From the NCBI GenBank assembly GCA_008828725.1, contig MEHQ01000930.1, positions 243,092 through 307,091 of the forward strand: a stretch of 64,000 nucleotides of DNA. Direction: 5' to 3'. This document shows positions 1-11,062 of this stretch, one piece after another. The stretch comes from Saccharina japonica. Taxonomy: Eukaryota > Sar > Phaeophyceae > Laminariales > Laminariaceae. Below the pieces are notes generated by a model. It was not told where the DNA came from. It saw nothing but the letters and a program-made list of their open reading frames with translations, and made no database searches. The first letter of the stretch is position 1. Every line of letters begins with the position of its first letter. The translations under genes were made by a program, and so were the position numbers.

Positions 1-324
1 AACGAACTCAACACTCCCCAACGCTGACGGCCCGAGGAGGGGGGGGAGGGGTTGTACTTCAGAGTTGTTTGTCCACGGGCGCCACGGTATCATAAGACAT
101 GACAGAACCGAGAGGACCTCGGCAATCACGCGAATAACAAAGTGCGCGGGGGGACCTGAGAAAGCGCGTAAATCGGGTTTTCAGACCAATCGGGAGCAGG
201 ACGAGCCAACGTTGCTATAGGCACAGGACCTAAAAAGCGACCGAAAAAGGCGGCGTCTTGCCAGAGGGATAACCGGGTAGGGGAAGCGGAGTAGATTGGG
301 GGTGGACGAAGTAGAGGGCATGGA

Positions 325-600
325 GGGTGAGCTCATCCCTGCTAAGAAACCGGCTCTGAAGGCGGACTTGCTATGGACGACGAAGCTTCAATCGAGTTAA
401 TTTAAATTCTGGTGTCGGGCCCTTTCCGCGAGAAGAATGTTTCCTTTTACGATTGTAACTAGCCGTCGCGGAAACGCCTTACAATATCTAACACTACGTG
501 GTACACCATTCCCTTCGTTGCGGAGGGCAAAGTGCCCGACCCACGAAAGCGACCGCCAAATGATCTAGCCGACCAGCACACCTTGGTGACCAGCCAAAAA
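325..600 (+). repeat. Dispersed repeat B, distal half
   Basis: From GGTGAGCTCATCCCTGCTAA to TTGGTGACCAGCC this stretch aligns along its length with 45380-45626, with scattered differences and small indels. It is one member of a family whose other half carries the motif 'tcatacgactacggccatgcatg'-type sequence seen elsewhere in the window. Confidence 0.8.
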
Positions 601-2450
601 AAAATAAAAAAAAAAACGGCACCCTGGTGATCTAGCTCAACGCTAGCCGAGGGCGTGTTTTACGCGCGTCGTTGCCAACCGACGCCAACCCAAACCTATT
701 AAATATATCCCATATATTTATAGGGGTCCTCGGAGGGGGGGGGTCTTTAAAACCAAGTGATTGGTTTTTGGAAAATTTTTTAAAGAACGTGAAAAAACTT
801 CTTTTGTGCTAAATCGTCCAGGGATCACAGTGCTCAGATTGTTTTCCATTCTGACCATTTTAGATAGTTAGGTGTCGACAAAATACTTTTCGGACGCCCC
901 TGCTCTTTCGCTAAATTAATTAATTAAACCTCCCCCATACCATGAACAACCCACCTAAATAAAAAAAGTTACGTGGTATACATTCAGGTAGGTTTCATAC
1001 TAATACACAGTAGTAGTAGTGACTACATACAGTTACCGTACTCGTAGTACTATATATAATATGCTGTACGGGTGCATCGCTCGGCCAAGCTCCCCGGCAC
1101 TCACGCCTGTTCGGCGGTTGACTCCCTCCTACGTACGCTGTAGTCGGCAAATTCATTGGTAAAGAGTGGGAGGGGGGGGGGGGGGGCGATGCTGCTGTAG
1201 TCGAATGGAGATTGCGGGCGTGTAGTTCAGTTTTGGACACGCATAACATGCTGTAGGGATTTTAGGTGTACCTCTTCGGACTTGTGTATCCTTTCCCTGC
1301 TAAGTGTACGTGTTCTTTAGGATTCTCTGATGGCTCTAGCACTTTTGTGACCACGGGCCGTGATCTTGCTAGATCAGACTATAGGGATTAGCAACTGAAA
1401 CGAGTTTAATGTGAAGAAAAACAAACAACAAACAAAACGTACATAGGTGAGGCGCGTATATTTAGTGAGCCCTCCCCATATACTATCTATAGTATGTTGT
1501 TGTTCATCTTTCCGCACCACTACGCTGCTTGCTGCCCTTCTTCCTGCTGCCTGCTGCCTGCTGCCTGCTGCAAAACAATGTCCACGTGGAATCAATCGCA
1601 GACGATGGGTCTGCTGCGCCTGCCTGGACCTACCGTCGCACGAGCACTACTGGAGAGCAACCTTATGGCCCGAGGTGCGAAGCGGAAACGACAGAGAAAA
1701 TTATCTACTACTGTTGTTACTATGGGTGTTGTCTCGCCGTATGTGTGGTTCTCGCTTTTCGCTTTTCGCTTGTGTTCCTCTTCCACGCAGCAGCTGGGTT
1801 GCTATATAGCTGGGTAGGTCGTGCCTGTCGTTTATATGGGATATATATACGAGCTGGTCTGGCTTAAAGCCAGTCACGACAGTTAAATGGATTTTCGCAG
1901 AGCAGTTTTGCGATTCATGAGGTGGCATTTTGCATGGCGCCCGGAACGCGGATAACAAAACGAGTCAAGCGGGAACCCAAAAAAAAAACTCGATGAGGTA
2001 AAATTATGATCGTTTGAGTGAAATGCCCACCTAGAAATCGACCGAAATGCACGTTAAAAAAACTTTTTTTTCTTGGGTTCCCGCTTGAACGCCTAGACAA
2101 ACGCGCTACGAATCAAGTGTCAAACGTTCAGGTCAAAAATCGTAAAACTGCGTTGCGAAAAACAGTTTTTGTGTCTTTGATAATAGTATCTTAAATTTGT
2201 ATGAGGATCGTATGTACGCAATATCTCTTGATCGAGCGCGAATTGAGCGGTGGCGGTGGTATCGATCGTTTCCCCTTGCCCTAAGGAACGCTCTCACCAA
2301 GTATCAGAAACATCCACTGAATGTATTTTTCATACTTTTGTATATACTTTAGTATCGAAATATGTTCGCACGTGATGGGATGGAATCGATACGCGATTTC
2401 TCGACGAAAATAACTCGGATTCTAAAAATCCCAACATGAACAAACGCGCT
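601..2450. other. Intergenic, no gene recognised
   Basis: Reading frames here are short and unsupported. Visible features are an A-rich run at 597-616, a G run of about 16 at 1171-1186 and a small CTGCCTG tandem near 1545-1570. A low-complexity stretch at 2160-2400 loosely resembles the repeats at 29.2 and 30.1 kb. Confidence 0.7.
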
Positions 2451-3226
2451 ACAAACCCGGGAACATCGTTGCCAAATATGAGGTCCTAATACTGCCAAAC
2501 GATTGCGCAAACCCCGATTAAGTGAATTTTAGTTTTTTTACAGACCAGCTCGTATATGCATTGCATTGTCTGCCCTGCTTACTGCATTGCAGCCTAGTAT
2601 CTCTGTGTCGTAGTTTTGTGGCCACGTAACTTGGTGAAGAATCGGCGCAGACAATGGGTGTGGTGGATGTCGACGGGTAGAAAGGACGGTTTAATGTGAA
2701 GAACACACACACATGACGTGGTATGATGTCATCTAAAAACATCAGTAATTACAAAATGAGAAGGAAGGACCGCCCGGCGATGGTTGCTGCTTATACCAAA
2801 AGCTACGAGTAGCCCAGCAAGCGGCGTGAGAAGAGAAATACAAACCCGGGAACATCGTTGCCAAATATGAGGTCCTAATACTGCCAAACGATTGCGCAAA
2901 CCCCGATTAAGTGAATTTTAGTTTTTTTACAGACCAGCTCGTATATGCATTGCATTGTCTGCCCTGCTTACTGCATTGCAGCGTAGTATCTCTGTGTCGT
3001 AGTTTTGTGGCCACGTAACTTGGTGAAGAATCGGCGCAGACAATGGGTGTGCTGGATGTCGACGGGTAGAAAGGACGGTTTAATGTGAAGAACACACACA
3101 TGACGTGGTATGATGTCATCTAAAAACATCAGTAATTACAAAATGAGAAGGAAGGACCGCCCGGCGATGGTTGCTGCTTATACCAAAAGCTACGAGTAGC
3201 CCAGCAAGCGGCGTGAGAAGAGAAAA
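2451..3226. repeat. Tandem duplication of a 389-bp unit
   Basis: The unit starting ACAAACCCGGGAACATCG at 2451 recurs at 2840 with only a few substitutions and one CA-length change. Each unit contains an inverted copy of repeat A (its TTCACATTAAACC end). The near identity points to a recent event or an assembly duplication. Confidence 0.9.
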
Positions 3227-3242
3227 AAACGCGTTGCGTGGT

Positions 3243-3488
3243 TACCGTATATGACAACACAGCAGTGTATATCACACCCCCCCCTGATGGGAGAAATTTC
3301 AAAGACAATTTTCTCCATGACCAGGGGGGCACAGACAACGAAAAAGGCGGTTTTCGCAGCACCTCGTCGAGATATTTCCATAGACGGGTCGCTCGGGGTT
3401 AGCGCTCGACCGGTCGTTGAGCAAATCAGCGTTGAAATTCGATCGAGGGGATATGGTATACAGCAGTGTCATAATATGATATACGGTA
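3243..3488. mobile_element. MITE with ACCGTATATGACA inverted ends, copy 1
   Basis: The left end reads TTACCGTATATGACA and the right end is its imperfect inverse, ending ATATACGGTA. The interior carries GTTGAGCAAATCAG and GACGAGATATTTCC segments shared in inverted order with 37209-37431. No protein is encoded, so it is non-autonomous. Confidence 0.75.
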
Positions 3489-3794
3489 GAATGCTACTGT
3501 GAGACGAGTGCGGCCCCGTGTAATCGTTCTAGAATCGCACCCACCCACCCACCCACCCACGTTTTGTGCGAGCCAACTACACAGACATACACCTCGTGCA
3601 TATTAATGTTAACAGTACAACAGCAGTTACTGTAGATGCTTAGAATTTCAGTACCAGCACCACCAGTACTCGTAGTAGTATTAATAGCAGTGTGGGGTGC
3701 GAGGAACTTTCGAGCCTACTTCGTAGACCTTCAAGAGCAGGCGCGAAACCCTTACTACGCCCCAAGCTGTACCTGGTACAGCAGTATTCCTGGT

Positions 3795-3975
3795 AAGCAA
3801 AATTCGACGCAAGTCGACGAGGGAAGAAAGTGCTGAAATCTTCTCGCGATAAAAAAATGCAAGGCAAGAACCGTAGTGGGGGCAGAAGGAGGGAGAAGAG
3901 CCTATACTTTGTGACCCCGGGTCTGAGTTACGACTAGGAAGGAGAGAGAAAGGAAGGGCGAAGATAATAAATGGC
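3795..3975 (+). repeat. SINE body, plus-strand copy
   Basis: The stretch CGACGCAAGTCGACGAGGG through GATAATAAATGGCATGG followed by an A/G-rich tail matches the body of the tRNA-derived SINE seen at 8930-9290. No tRNA-like head precedes it. It is the left arm of a near-palindrome with the next entry. Confidence 0.75.
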
Positions 3976-4009
3976 ATGGAAAAAAAAAGAAAAAAAAAGT
4001 ATTACAATT

Positions 4010-4340
4010 TTTTTTTTTTCCCCATCCCATTTATTATCTTCGCACTTCCGTCTTTCTCCCTCCCTAGTCGTAACTCAGATCCGGGGTCACAAAGTAGGCT
4101 CCTCTCCCTCCTCCCCCACTACGGTTCTTGCCTTGCTTTTTTATCGCGAGAAGAGATCAGCACTTTCTTCCCTCGTCAACTCTCGTCGAATTTTGCTTAC
4201 CCACGCTATAATATGCGCTCTCGACAGACGGTGTCATTTGAGAATAAAAACCTCCATGGGGAGAATCGAACCCTCGACATCCGGGCCTATAGGCTTCGTG
4301 GCTACCAGTTAGACCACCGGGGCGACCGGACACTGTGCCC
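4010..4340 (-). mobile_element. tRNA-derived SINE, minus-strand copy
   Basis: Read on the minus strand, 4335-4232 contains a pol III A-box-like GGTGGTCTAACTGGTAGC and a perfect B-box-like GGTTCGATTC. The body continues through GCGAGAAGAGATC-type sequence to an A/T-rich tail. The cloverleaf pairs poorly, so it is a SINE head and not a working tRNA. It sits head-out against the plus-strand copy, forming a foldback with about 40 bases between arms. Confidence 0.7.
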
Positions 4341-4459
4341 GCCCAGAGCGAGACCTAGAATAGTTCCAAGAAAAAGCTACAACAAGTGCCCCAAAGCGTG
4401 TTTCCTACGTACGGTAGTTTGGCGATATATGCACCGCCCTGCGCTCTCTACGGAATGTT

Positions 4460-5030
4460 AAATGTGCCGCTGCACCAACAAAAATCGTGTTTTAACCCGT
4501 TTAGGCCTTAACCCACATTCAGAACTGAAAAAAATAGACCACACTAATTCCAAGTAGTTTGTCCCCAAAAACGTGGGACGAGTTCTTAACCCTTATAGGA
4601 CTGGAGTCCCGTGTTGGGGACAAATTACTTAGAATTAGAGTGGATTGTCCCCAAAATGGGACTGCAGTTCTAAAAGGGTTCAAGGGTTGAGGGGTTTGGG
4701 AGACTGCTGTGAGTCTGTCTTGGTGTGGGGACAATGCACCTGGAATTATAACTGCTGTAGACTCAGCGTTATTAGGTTTCTGCGCAACTGCTGCAGCAGT
4801 GTACGTATGGTATAGCGCTTGTATTTCTCCCAAGGGTGAAGTGTCGGCACGGACACCGACCGGGTCTTTGTGGCCTGTCAACGGGTCGGAAGAACGGTTT
4901 GCTGTGAAGAACATACACAGCGATAGGCAGGCAGTCAGTGCAGTTCCAAAGGGGGTGCGTCCGTCCTTGAGTGTGAAGTATCATACAACGAGAGGACCGC
5001 TCGCGCTGTCTATCTAAATGGTACACACTG
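4460..5030. repeat. Unclassified repeat with repeated 'ggggacaa' and AATTCCAAGT motifs
   Basis: Several inverted and direct copies of GTCCCCAAAA/TTGGGGACAA and of AGTTCTTAACCC/AGGGTT motifs occur between 4460 and 4760. A related arrangement is visible at 26110-26235. A short A-family fragment occurs near 4870-4910. Confidence 0.45.
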
Positions 5031-5039
5031 CCAGGTAGC

Positions 5040-5200
5040 AGGACATTATGTAGGTGTTGCGCTGTTGCGCTGGCGCAACATTTGGTCAAAATAACCGTTT
5101 TGCGCAACAGTCGCCGCGAGGCTGGTTGCGCGCAGCGCAACACGCTTTTTTGGGCGCGCAACATTTTTCGCCGCAGGACTTTTTTTTTTGTTGCGCATCT
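5040..5200 (+). repeat. Repeat R (TGTTGCGC-rich), copy 1
   Basis: The segment from TAGGTGTTGCGCTGTTGCGC to TTTGTTGCGCA is matched, inverted, at 7840-8010. Both contain GTCGCCGCGAGGCTGGTTGC and many TTGCGC words, including inverted ones near the ends. Confidence 0.7.
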
Positions 5201-5444
5201 ATTTCTTGCCGAAGGCGAGAAATTGTTTTGGGGGTCTATTTTCTTAATAATTACCCGTAATTGAACATCTTTTAGGCCCCTTGTCCTGTTCGCCATAGTC
5301 GAAAACAAAATTCGGTACCTTTTGCTATTCTCGTATTAATAGGCTCTTATTCTTTTTGAGGCACTTTTTCCTATTCGCCGTAGCCAAAACAAAATTCAAA
5401 GGCTTTTTACGTAGTTTTGAGGCGTATATTTGCGCATAGATCGC

Positions 5445-5570
5445 AATTTTGTTCGCCTCCGGCGGCCCTCCAAGGGCCCTCAGGGGGCCCTCCGGGGGCC
5501 CTCCCGGGGGGTCCTGCCGGGGCAGGGGGCTTGCGCGCCTGCGGCGTGCAACCGACGCCGAACAACTAAT
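5445..5570. repeat. GGGCCCTCC-type GC-rich minisatellite
   Basis: Five or so units of a 10-15 base GGGCCCTCCGGG-like motif lie between 5457 and 5515, followed by related GC-rich sequence to about 5560. Confidence 0.7.
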
Positions 5571-5927
5571 GAATGCCCTCTGGTACGTAGTGTGGCCTAA
5601 ACCTGGTGGTATAATAATAGTGAAAGCGGGGTCACCCTTCCTCTTATATACTGCAGCCTTGGTGCCGTCAGCCCCATCATGTATGTTGTGCTCCCCGCCG
5701 GTGTTGTTGTGTGTGTTTTAAGCACCTGTGTGTGTACACTAACTAACGTGTACATGTGTCCAGCCGAGAAAGGCGCTTGCTTTGTTGGTTATTGATAGTG
5801 CGCGTGTGTGGCTGTGCTTGACCGTATGTATGATGCAATAATACCGGTATACGCGTATACGCTTGGATCAGTAGTATATACGTGTATTTGTTTGTTTGCT
5901 TGTTTTTTCTCCATCCATCGTATTTAT

Positions 5928-6095
5928 TACGTTTGCCCTTTTATCTCTCTCCTTCCTACTATACGTAGTCGTAATTCAGATCCGGGGACACAAACTAGGC
6001 TCTTCTCCCTCCTCCCCCATTACGGTCCGTGTCTTGCCGCGAGAAGACTTCCACCCTCTTTCTTCCCTCGTCCACTCGCATCGAAGTGCGCCTAT
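5928..6095 (-). repeat. SINE body fragment, minus strand
   Basis: The sequence from ATCGTATTTATTACG through CGAGAAGACTTCCACC to TCGTCCACTCGCATCG is a diverged inverted copy of the SINE body at 9060-9260. The tRNA-like head is absent. Confidence 0.65.
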
Positions 6096-6423
6096 GTTAA
6101 TACCACCAGTAGTATATCTCTATATATATTGTATGACAATATTATTACATACCAATTTGAACCGTAATATAAGGACCGTTTTTATATAAATATGTAATTG
6201 AAATGGTGCTTATATTTTGGGTCGGATTGTTACATCATACGATTGTATCATATATATTTGTCTTAAAAATCGATTTGACGCTGTGTTTTTGTGCGAATTC
6301 TTGACATTAGTCGGTGTTTTTACAGGGCGACATATGTCCGGGTCGACTCTTCATCCCACGTATAAGAGACACTGACGTATACGCTGTGTGTGTTGTTCGC
6401 ATTAAACCGTCCTTTCCACCTGT

Positions 6424-6867
6424 AACAGCCGATTTTCCTAATTGAAAATTGCCTTTCCGATGAGAATGAAAATCGAAAATATTGTTTTTTGAATTGTATA
6501 AGAGATGTATTTCCCTCACAGTTATGTTTTTCACTGTAAACTATTGTCAGTGGTGACACCCGTCGACGACAAAAAAAAAATGAAATCGGCATCGGCAGTC
6601 TCAAGATATCGAAGATCCCAGAAAATCTGGATTTATGTGCGAGGTACCTCGCTCATAAATGCAAATGCCCTTAAATCCTTGATTTTTCGAGCCTGTCCAG
6701 ATTGATTTCATTTTTTTTTCGTGGATCGATACCTACCATCGAAGAGCATATTTCCTAGGTCAAAGTTTGACCGTGAGCGAAATACCACTCTTAAACAAAA
6801 ACAAAGTATTAAACTCGATTTTCATTCTCATCGGAAAGGCAATTCTCAACTAGGAAAATCGGCTGTT
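6424..6867. mobile_element. Element G: 444-bp inverted-repeat MITE inserted in repeat A
   Basis: The ends are AACAGCCGATTTTCCTA and its inverse, extending about 55 bases with a few mismatches (through GAAAATCG / CGATTTTC). No coding capacity. Repeat A sequence lies on both sides (ATTAAACCGTCC before, CGTCGACATCCAGC after), so the element entered a pre-existing copy of A. It is the uninterrupted version of the element at 8863-9907. Confidence 0.8.
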
Positions 6868-7540
6868 CCGTCGACATCCAGCATACCCAGTGTCTGTGCC
6901 GATTCTTCATCCTACAGAGATATCAGTTATTTATTTCGTCACAAAACTACTACTACACAGAGATGAACAGAACAGACAATGCAACGGCACATGCGACAGG
7001 CACGACGTACCCTTCTAGCGACCCAGCTGCGTGAAAGATGAAAAACAAAAGAAAAAGCGGAAAGGAAAAATAAACAATAAAAATAAAAGCAATAAAAAAA
7101 TAAACAAAACACGCCCACAAACAAACAAACAAACAAACAAGCCAACAAAAAAACAGACAAGACAGACAAACAAACAAACAAACAAACAAACACACAAACA
7201 AACAAACCAAAACCATAACAAAAGACGAAGAAAGAAAATGTTGTGCTTCTCCCGGAGGATGAGAGATGTGACAGACCATATAAAATAAGAAACATGAAAT
7301 AAAATGAAAACTAAACGTAAGTAAACAGAGCAACAAGACTAAGAAGAACGAAAATAAAGGGTAGGCAACCGAAGCATACAAAAAGCACCTTCCACGCGGC
7401 CGAGGCAGGTTTGTACCGGTATTATACACGGCAGGTTCTACCAGCTGCTATTAATAGTCTCGGTCTGGTACCTTGCTACCCTGTTTGCCGTCTCCTTCCT
7501 GCTTTCGCCAGCCGCGGTTTCCCTACGACCCCCCGCCCCC
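6868..7540 (+). repeat. Repeat A, long copy
   Basis: The copy begins with GTCGACATCCAGC, runs through an A-rich AAAC/AAAT microsatellite (7030-7210) and the words GTGCTTCTCCCGGAGGA and GGCAGGTTCTACCAGCT, and ends near GCGGTTTCCCTACGAC. The same order is present at 10325-10920. Apparent proteins here are translations of the simple repeat. Confidence 0.7.
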
Positions 7541-7839
7541 CGCCCCCCCGTCTCCATTCCCTTGGGCGCTACCCATACAACGGATGCGTGGCGCTTCCTA
7601 CTCAATTCCGTTTCGAATAGCAAAAAGTACGAGTATCTATTTTTTGTTTTCGACTATGGTCAATAGGATAGGGGGCCTAAAATATGTCTAAAAGATGGTC
7701 AATGACGGCCAATTGGACAAAAAGTGCAAAAAAAAAAAAAAAAAAAAAAAAAAAACGGCGAATTGTAAGATGCATATTGTTTTAAACGCCTACGTACGGT
7801 GGTTTAAAAAAAAAAAAAACTAGTTTGTTTTCTCGCCTA

Positions 7840-8010
7840 AATAAGTGCGCAACAAAAGTTACGCCTGCGCCTGCCTGCGCCGAAAATGTTGCGCGCCCAA
7901 AATCGCGTACTGCGCTGCGCGCAACCAGCCTCGCGGCGACTGTTGTTACGCAAAACGGTTATTTGGACCAAAATGTTGCGCCCGCGCAACAGCGCAACAC
8001 CAAACGAACG
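7840..8010 (-). repeat. Repeat R, inverted copy 2
   Basis: Inverted relative to 5040-5200, with the shared core GCAACCAGCCTCGCGGCGAC and ends rich in TTGCGC. Preceded by two long A runs (7730-7755, 7806-7819). Confidence 0.7.
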
Positions 8011-8175
8011 CCCTGGTCTAGACGGGGCCTTCTTACTATAAAATCGGCCTGGTTCCTTGCCACCCTGTCGGCTGTCTCCTTCCTGCTCTGGTCAATCGCG
8101 GTTTCGTTACGACTGTTGCCCCCCCCCTCCCATTCCCTTAAGCATCACCCGCAACGGATGCGTGGCGCTGTCTAC

Positions 8176-8790
8176 TCAGGTCCGCCTCATCCTTGTGCCA
8201 CCTGACCATGAACCGTTCAGCTGCTTCGAGGACCCCCCTGTGCCACTTGCCCGCCTTATTTTCTGCAACGAGACGGTCCACATTGCGGTCTCTACTCCAA
8301 ACACCAACGGGGACTGTGCGGTGGACCCCTCGGTAACTCGAAATACCTTGATGTTGAGGTCTTCAACAAGGCATTCCTGCCAAGTGTTTGGCTGTCCGCC
8401 CGGTCTGCGTCCCTCCCCACCCGTCATGGTTATCCCGAACATCACCCGACTGGGTAGTCGCCCCTTGTGTGGCCGTGCCCTAGCCCCCGCAAAGAACAGC
8501 CGCCTTTTACGGATCGGCGAGTCGATGCTCTTGCATCGTGCTTGAGAGCCTTCGCGTACGAGAGGGTCCTGTAGTCGCCATGCTGTCGACGCTGGAAGCC
8601 AATGACACGCAGGAGGTTGTAGCATCGCTGTCGTGCCCTCCTGGGGGAGCTGCGACAGGCAATACACCAAGCAAACAAAGACGAAAGACATACCACCGTA
8701 ATTCATCAAGGAAAAGTACCGAGCTCGCCATCCACCAAGCCAGGTAGTAAAATTCTTCCTTATCACAGGGATAAGAACGAGAGGCAAACA
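8176..8790 (-). mobile_element. Remnant of a LINE-type pol protein, C-terminal end
   Basis: The minus-strand frame contains IRKRRLFFAG, GRLPSRVMFGITM, GRRPGGQPNTWQECLVEDL and VFRVTEGST. These resemble the zinc-knuckle-proximal tail that follows reverse transcriptase in non-LTR retrotransposons (R-R-L-x-F-G-H, R-L-P-K, G-R-x-x-W). No reverse transcriptase or endonuclease block is adjacent, and flanks are unrelated repeats, so it is a truncated remnant. Assignment to LINE rests on these motifs only. Confidence 0.5.
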
Positions 8791-8929
8791 TTAAAATAAA
8801 AAATAAACCAAAGACACAACAGGGCCGCGTTCGAAGCAGCTACAGAGGTGCGCGAGGATTTCTCAGCCGATTTTCCTAAGTGAGAACTGCCTTTCCGAGG
8901 ACAATGAAAATCGAAAATATTGGGGGGGT

Positions 8930-9290
8930 TTTTAAGTTTGTACGCACCGGTAGAGTAGTGGTCAGCTGCAAAGGCTACTATCGTTGGTACCCGAGTTCAA
9001 ATCCCACCGCCGTGAGAGATTTTGACTTTATTTGAAAAAATATAAAGGAACCAATTATTGCTGAGAGCGCCTTCGTGGCGTGGGTAGGCGGAATCCGACG
9101 CAAGTCGACGAGGAAAGAAAGTGCTGAAATTTTCTCGCGATAAAAATGCAAGGCAAGAACCGTAGTAAGGGAGGAGGGAGGAGAGCCTACTTTGTGACCC
9201 CGGATCTGAATTACGGCTAGGAAGGAGAGAGGAAGGGAGGGCGAAGATAATAAATAGGATGGACAGAAAAAAAAGGGAAAAAAATGTGCT
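8930..9290 (+). mobile_element. tRNA-derived SINE inserted in element G
   Basis: A tRNA-like head at about 8945-9012 carries an A-box-like GGTAGAGTAGTGGTCAGC and a B-box-like GAGTTCAAATCCC. The body has CGACGCAAGTCGACGAGG, TTCTCGCGATAAAAATGC and GATCTGAATTACGGCTAG. The tail is GGATGGACAGAAAAAAAAGG. The uninterrupted copy of the host element lacks this block. Confidence 0.75.
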
Positions 9291-9420
9291 TCCCTCACAG
9301 TCAAAATTTACACGGTAAACTACTGTCAGTTGTGACAGCCGTCAATAACAAAAAAAAATCGAAATCGGCATCGATCGGTAGTCTCATAAAAACCGGTACC
9401 TCGCCCGTAAATGTCAATTC

Positions 9421-9670
9421 GACACGTGCTACGGTAGAGGTAGCACTTTTGGACTGAATGGTTTTCTGAACGATCGAGCTCCTTAACCCAAATTCGTCGG
9501 ACTTTCATTTTTTTTGTGACGAATAATGTGTATGCTAAACCTCGGTCATGAGATTTATCATCCGGCAGCACTTTTATTTTCCTCCAAAACCATTTTTTCG
9601 GTGAGGTATGACGTTCCTTAAAGTGAGGAGCTCAGAAATAACATGGTGCACCTCTATCGTAGCATGCGTC
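9421..9670. mobile_element. MITE family F, 250 bp, with 4-bp target duplication ATTC
   Basis: The element starts GACACGTGCTACGGTAGAGG and ends with the inverse type CCTCTATCGTAGCATGCGTC. ATTC stands at 9417-9420 and again at 9671-9674. The empty site in the sister copy of element G supports the borders. Other copies lie near 24977, 30866 and 62870. No protein is encoded. Confidence 0.85.
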
Positions 9671-9950
9671 ATTCCCTTATATCCTCTGTTTCACGAGCCT
9701 GTCAAGGTTGGGTTCGATTTTGTTTCTTCGTGGATCGATACCTGTAATATATATGTACCATCGAGGAACATATATTTCAGGTTAATTTTTTTATTGTGAG
9801 CGAAATACAAACAAACTCGTAAAAAACAACAAAGCAAACTACAATTTAATAAAGCCGATTTTCATTCTCATCGGAAAGGCAATTCTCAGTTAGGGAAATC
9901 GGCTGTTACTTTGTGGTGCACCGCAAGACGGCCCGATAAATGCCACAAAC

Positions 9951-10079
9951 GTTATTACAGGGGGCCATAGTAAACACTAGTAATACTAGTAAATAGGACC
10001 TACGGTATACACAAACATCCACATATTTACGATTTTTTAGTAACAATATTTGGTCCTATTTACTATGGTCCTCCGTACA
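9951..10079. mobile_element. MITE family J, copy 1
   Basis: The ends are inverted versions of TATTACRGGGGRCCATAGTA and surround a short AT-rich centre containing AATAGGACC and TTTGGTCCTA. Other copies are at about 34927-35047, 35139-35255 and 36600-36709, and fragments occur near 54520 and 55655. Confidence 0.75.
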
Positions 10080-10317
10080 ACTAGTATATCATACCTGGTA
10101 CTACTACTGCTGTATAGGGGTGGCGGCTTATTATTTTCTGAGCTCCTTACACGAGGAGGCACTCAACATTTCACCAGAACGTGAGAAGAAACACACACGA
10201 AACTTCGAAGAAGTTTGTTAGCGAAATAACCCCAAACAAGAAGAGTCGTTGCGCGAAGTAAAGAGTCCGGAAAAAAAATAACACGAAACTTCGTACGTAC
10301 GCGTTCGCAAACTGCTG

Positions 10318-11062
10318 TGTGTGTGTGTGTGTTCTTCACATTAAACCTTCCTTTCTACCCGTCGACATCCAGCACACCCAGTGTCCGTGCCGATTCTTCA
10401 TCCTAAAAAGGTACCAGTTCTGTGGTCACAAAACTACGACACAGAGATACTGCAACGCTCAGTGCAGTAAGCAGAGCAGAAAATGCAATGCCATATACGA
10501 CAGGCAAGACCTACCCTGCTAGCAATCCAGGTGCATGCAAGAAAAAAAAGAGAAAAAAGGAAAAAAGCGAAAAGGAAAAAATAATAAAAAGTAAATATAC
10601 TGAAGCAAATCAACAATCAAGCAACCCAAACAAAAAGCATGACAAAATAAAAGAAAGTGTCGTGCTTCTCCCAGAGGAGATGCGACCTCCAATAAAAAAC
10701 CAAATGAAATGAAACTTAATGAAATGGACCGAAACAGCGCCAACAGAGCAAGACTAAGAACGACAGGAAAGGAAAGCCAGCCGGAGCACACCAAAGGCAC
10801 CTTCCAGCCAGCCGAGGCAGGTTTTTGCCCGTAGTACAGGCAGGTTCTACCAGCTAGTCGGTCTGGTACCTACTCTGTTTGCCGTCTCTTTCCTGCTTCC
10901 TTCCGCCGTGGTTTCCCTACTGTGTGTGTGTGTGTTCTTCACATTAAACCTTCCTTTCTACCCGTCGACATCCAGCACACCCAGTGTCCGTGCCGATTCT
11001 TCATCCTAAAAAGGTACCAGTTCTGTGGTCACAAAACTACGACACAGAGATACTACACTCAG
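10318..11062 (+). repeat. Repeat A: one 603-bp unit plus the start of the next, in tandem
   Basis: The first unit runs from the GTGTGTGTGTGTTCTTCACA run at 10318 to TTTCCCTACTGTG at about 10920. The first 130 or so bases then repeat almost exactly from 10921 to about 11055. Shared words are CGTCGACATCCAGCACACCC and AAAGGTACCAGTTCTGTGG. Confidence 0.85.

Larger units (their letters stand above)
8863..9907. mobile_element. Element G copy 2, carrying two later insertions
   Basis: The ends match the 444-bp element at 6424-6867 (GCCGATTTTCCTAAG to GGGAAATCGGCTGTT). The interior matches it too, apart from two extra blocks: a SINE at about 8930-9290 and a 250-bp MITE at 9421-9670. This gives the order element G first, then SINE and MITE. 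Confidence 0.8.

Noticed and set aside
4232-4335. tRNA gene on the minus strand
   Set aside because: Pol III boxes are present but stems pair poorly and the sequence continues into a SINE body.
7015-7430. Cys/Phe/Val-rich membrane-like frames
   Set aside because: They are translations of an AAAC/AAAT microsatellite within repeat A.
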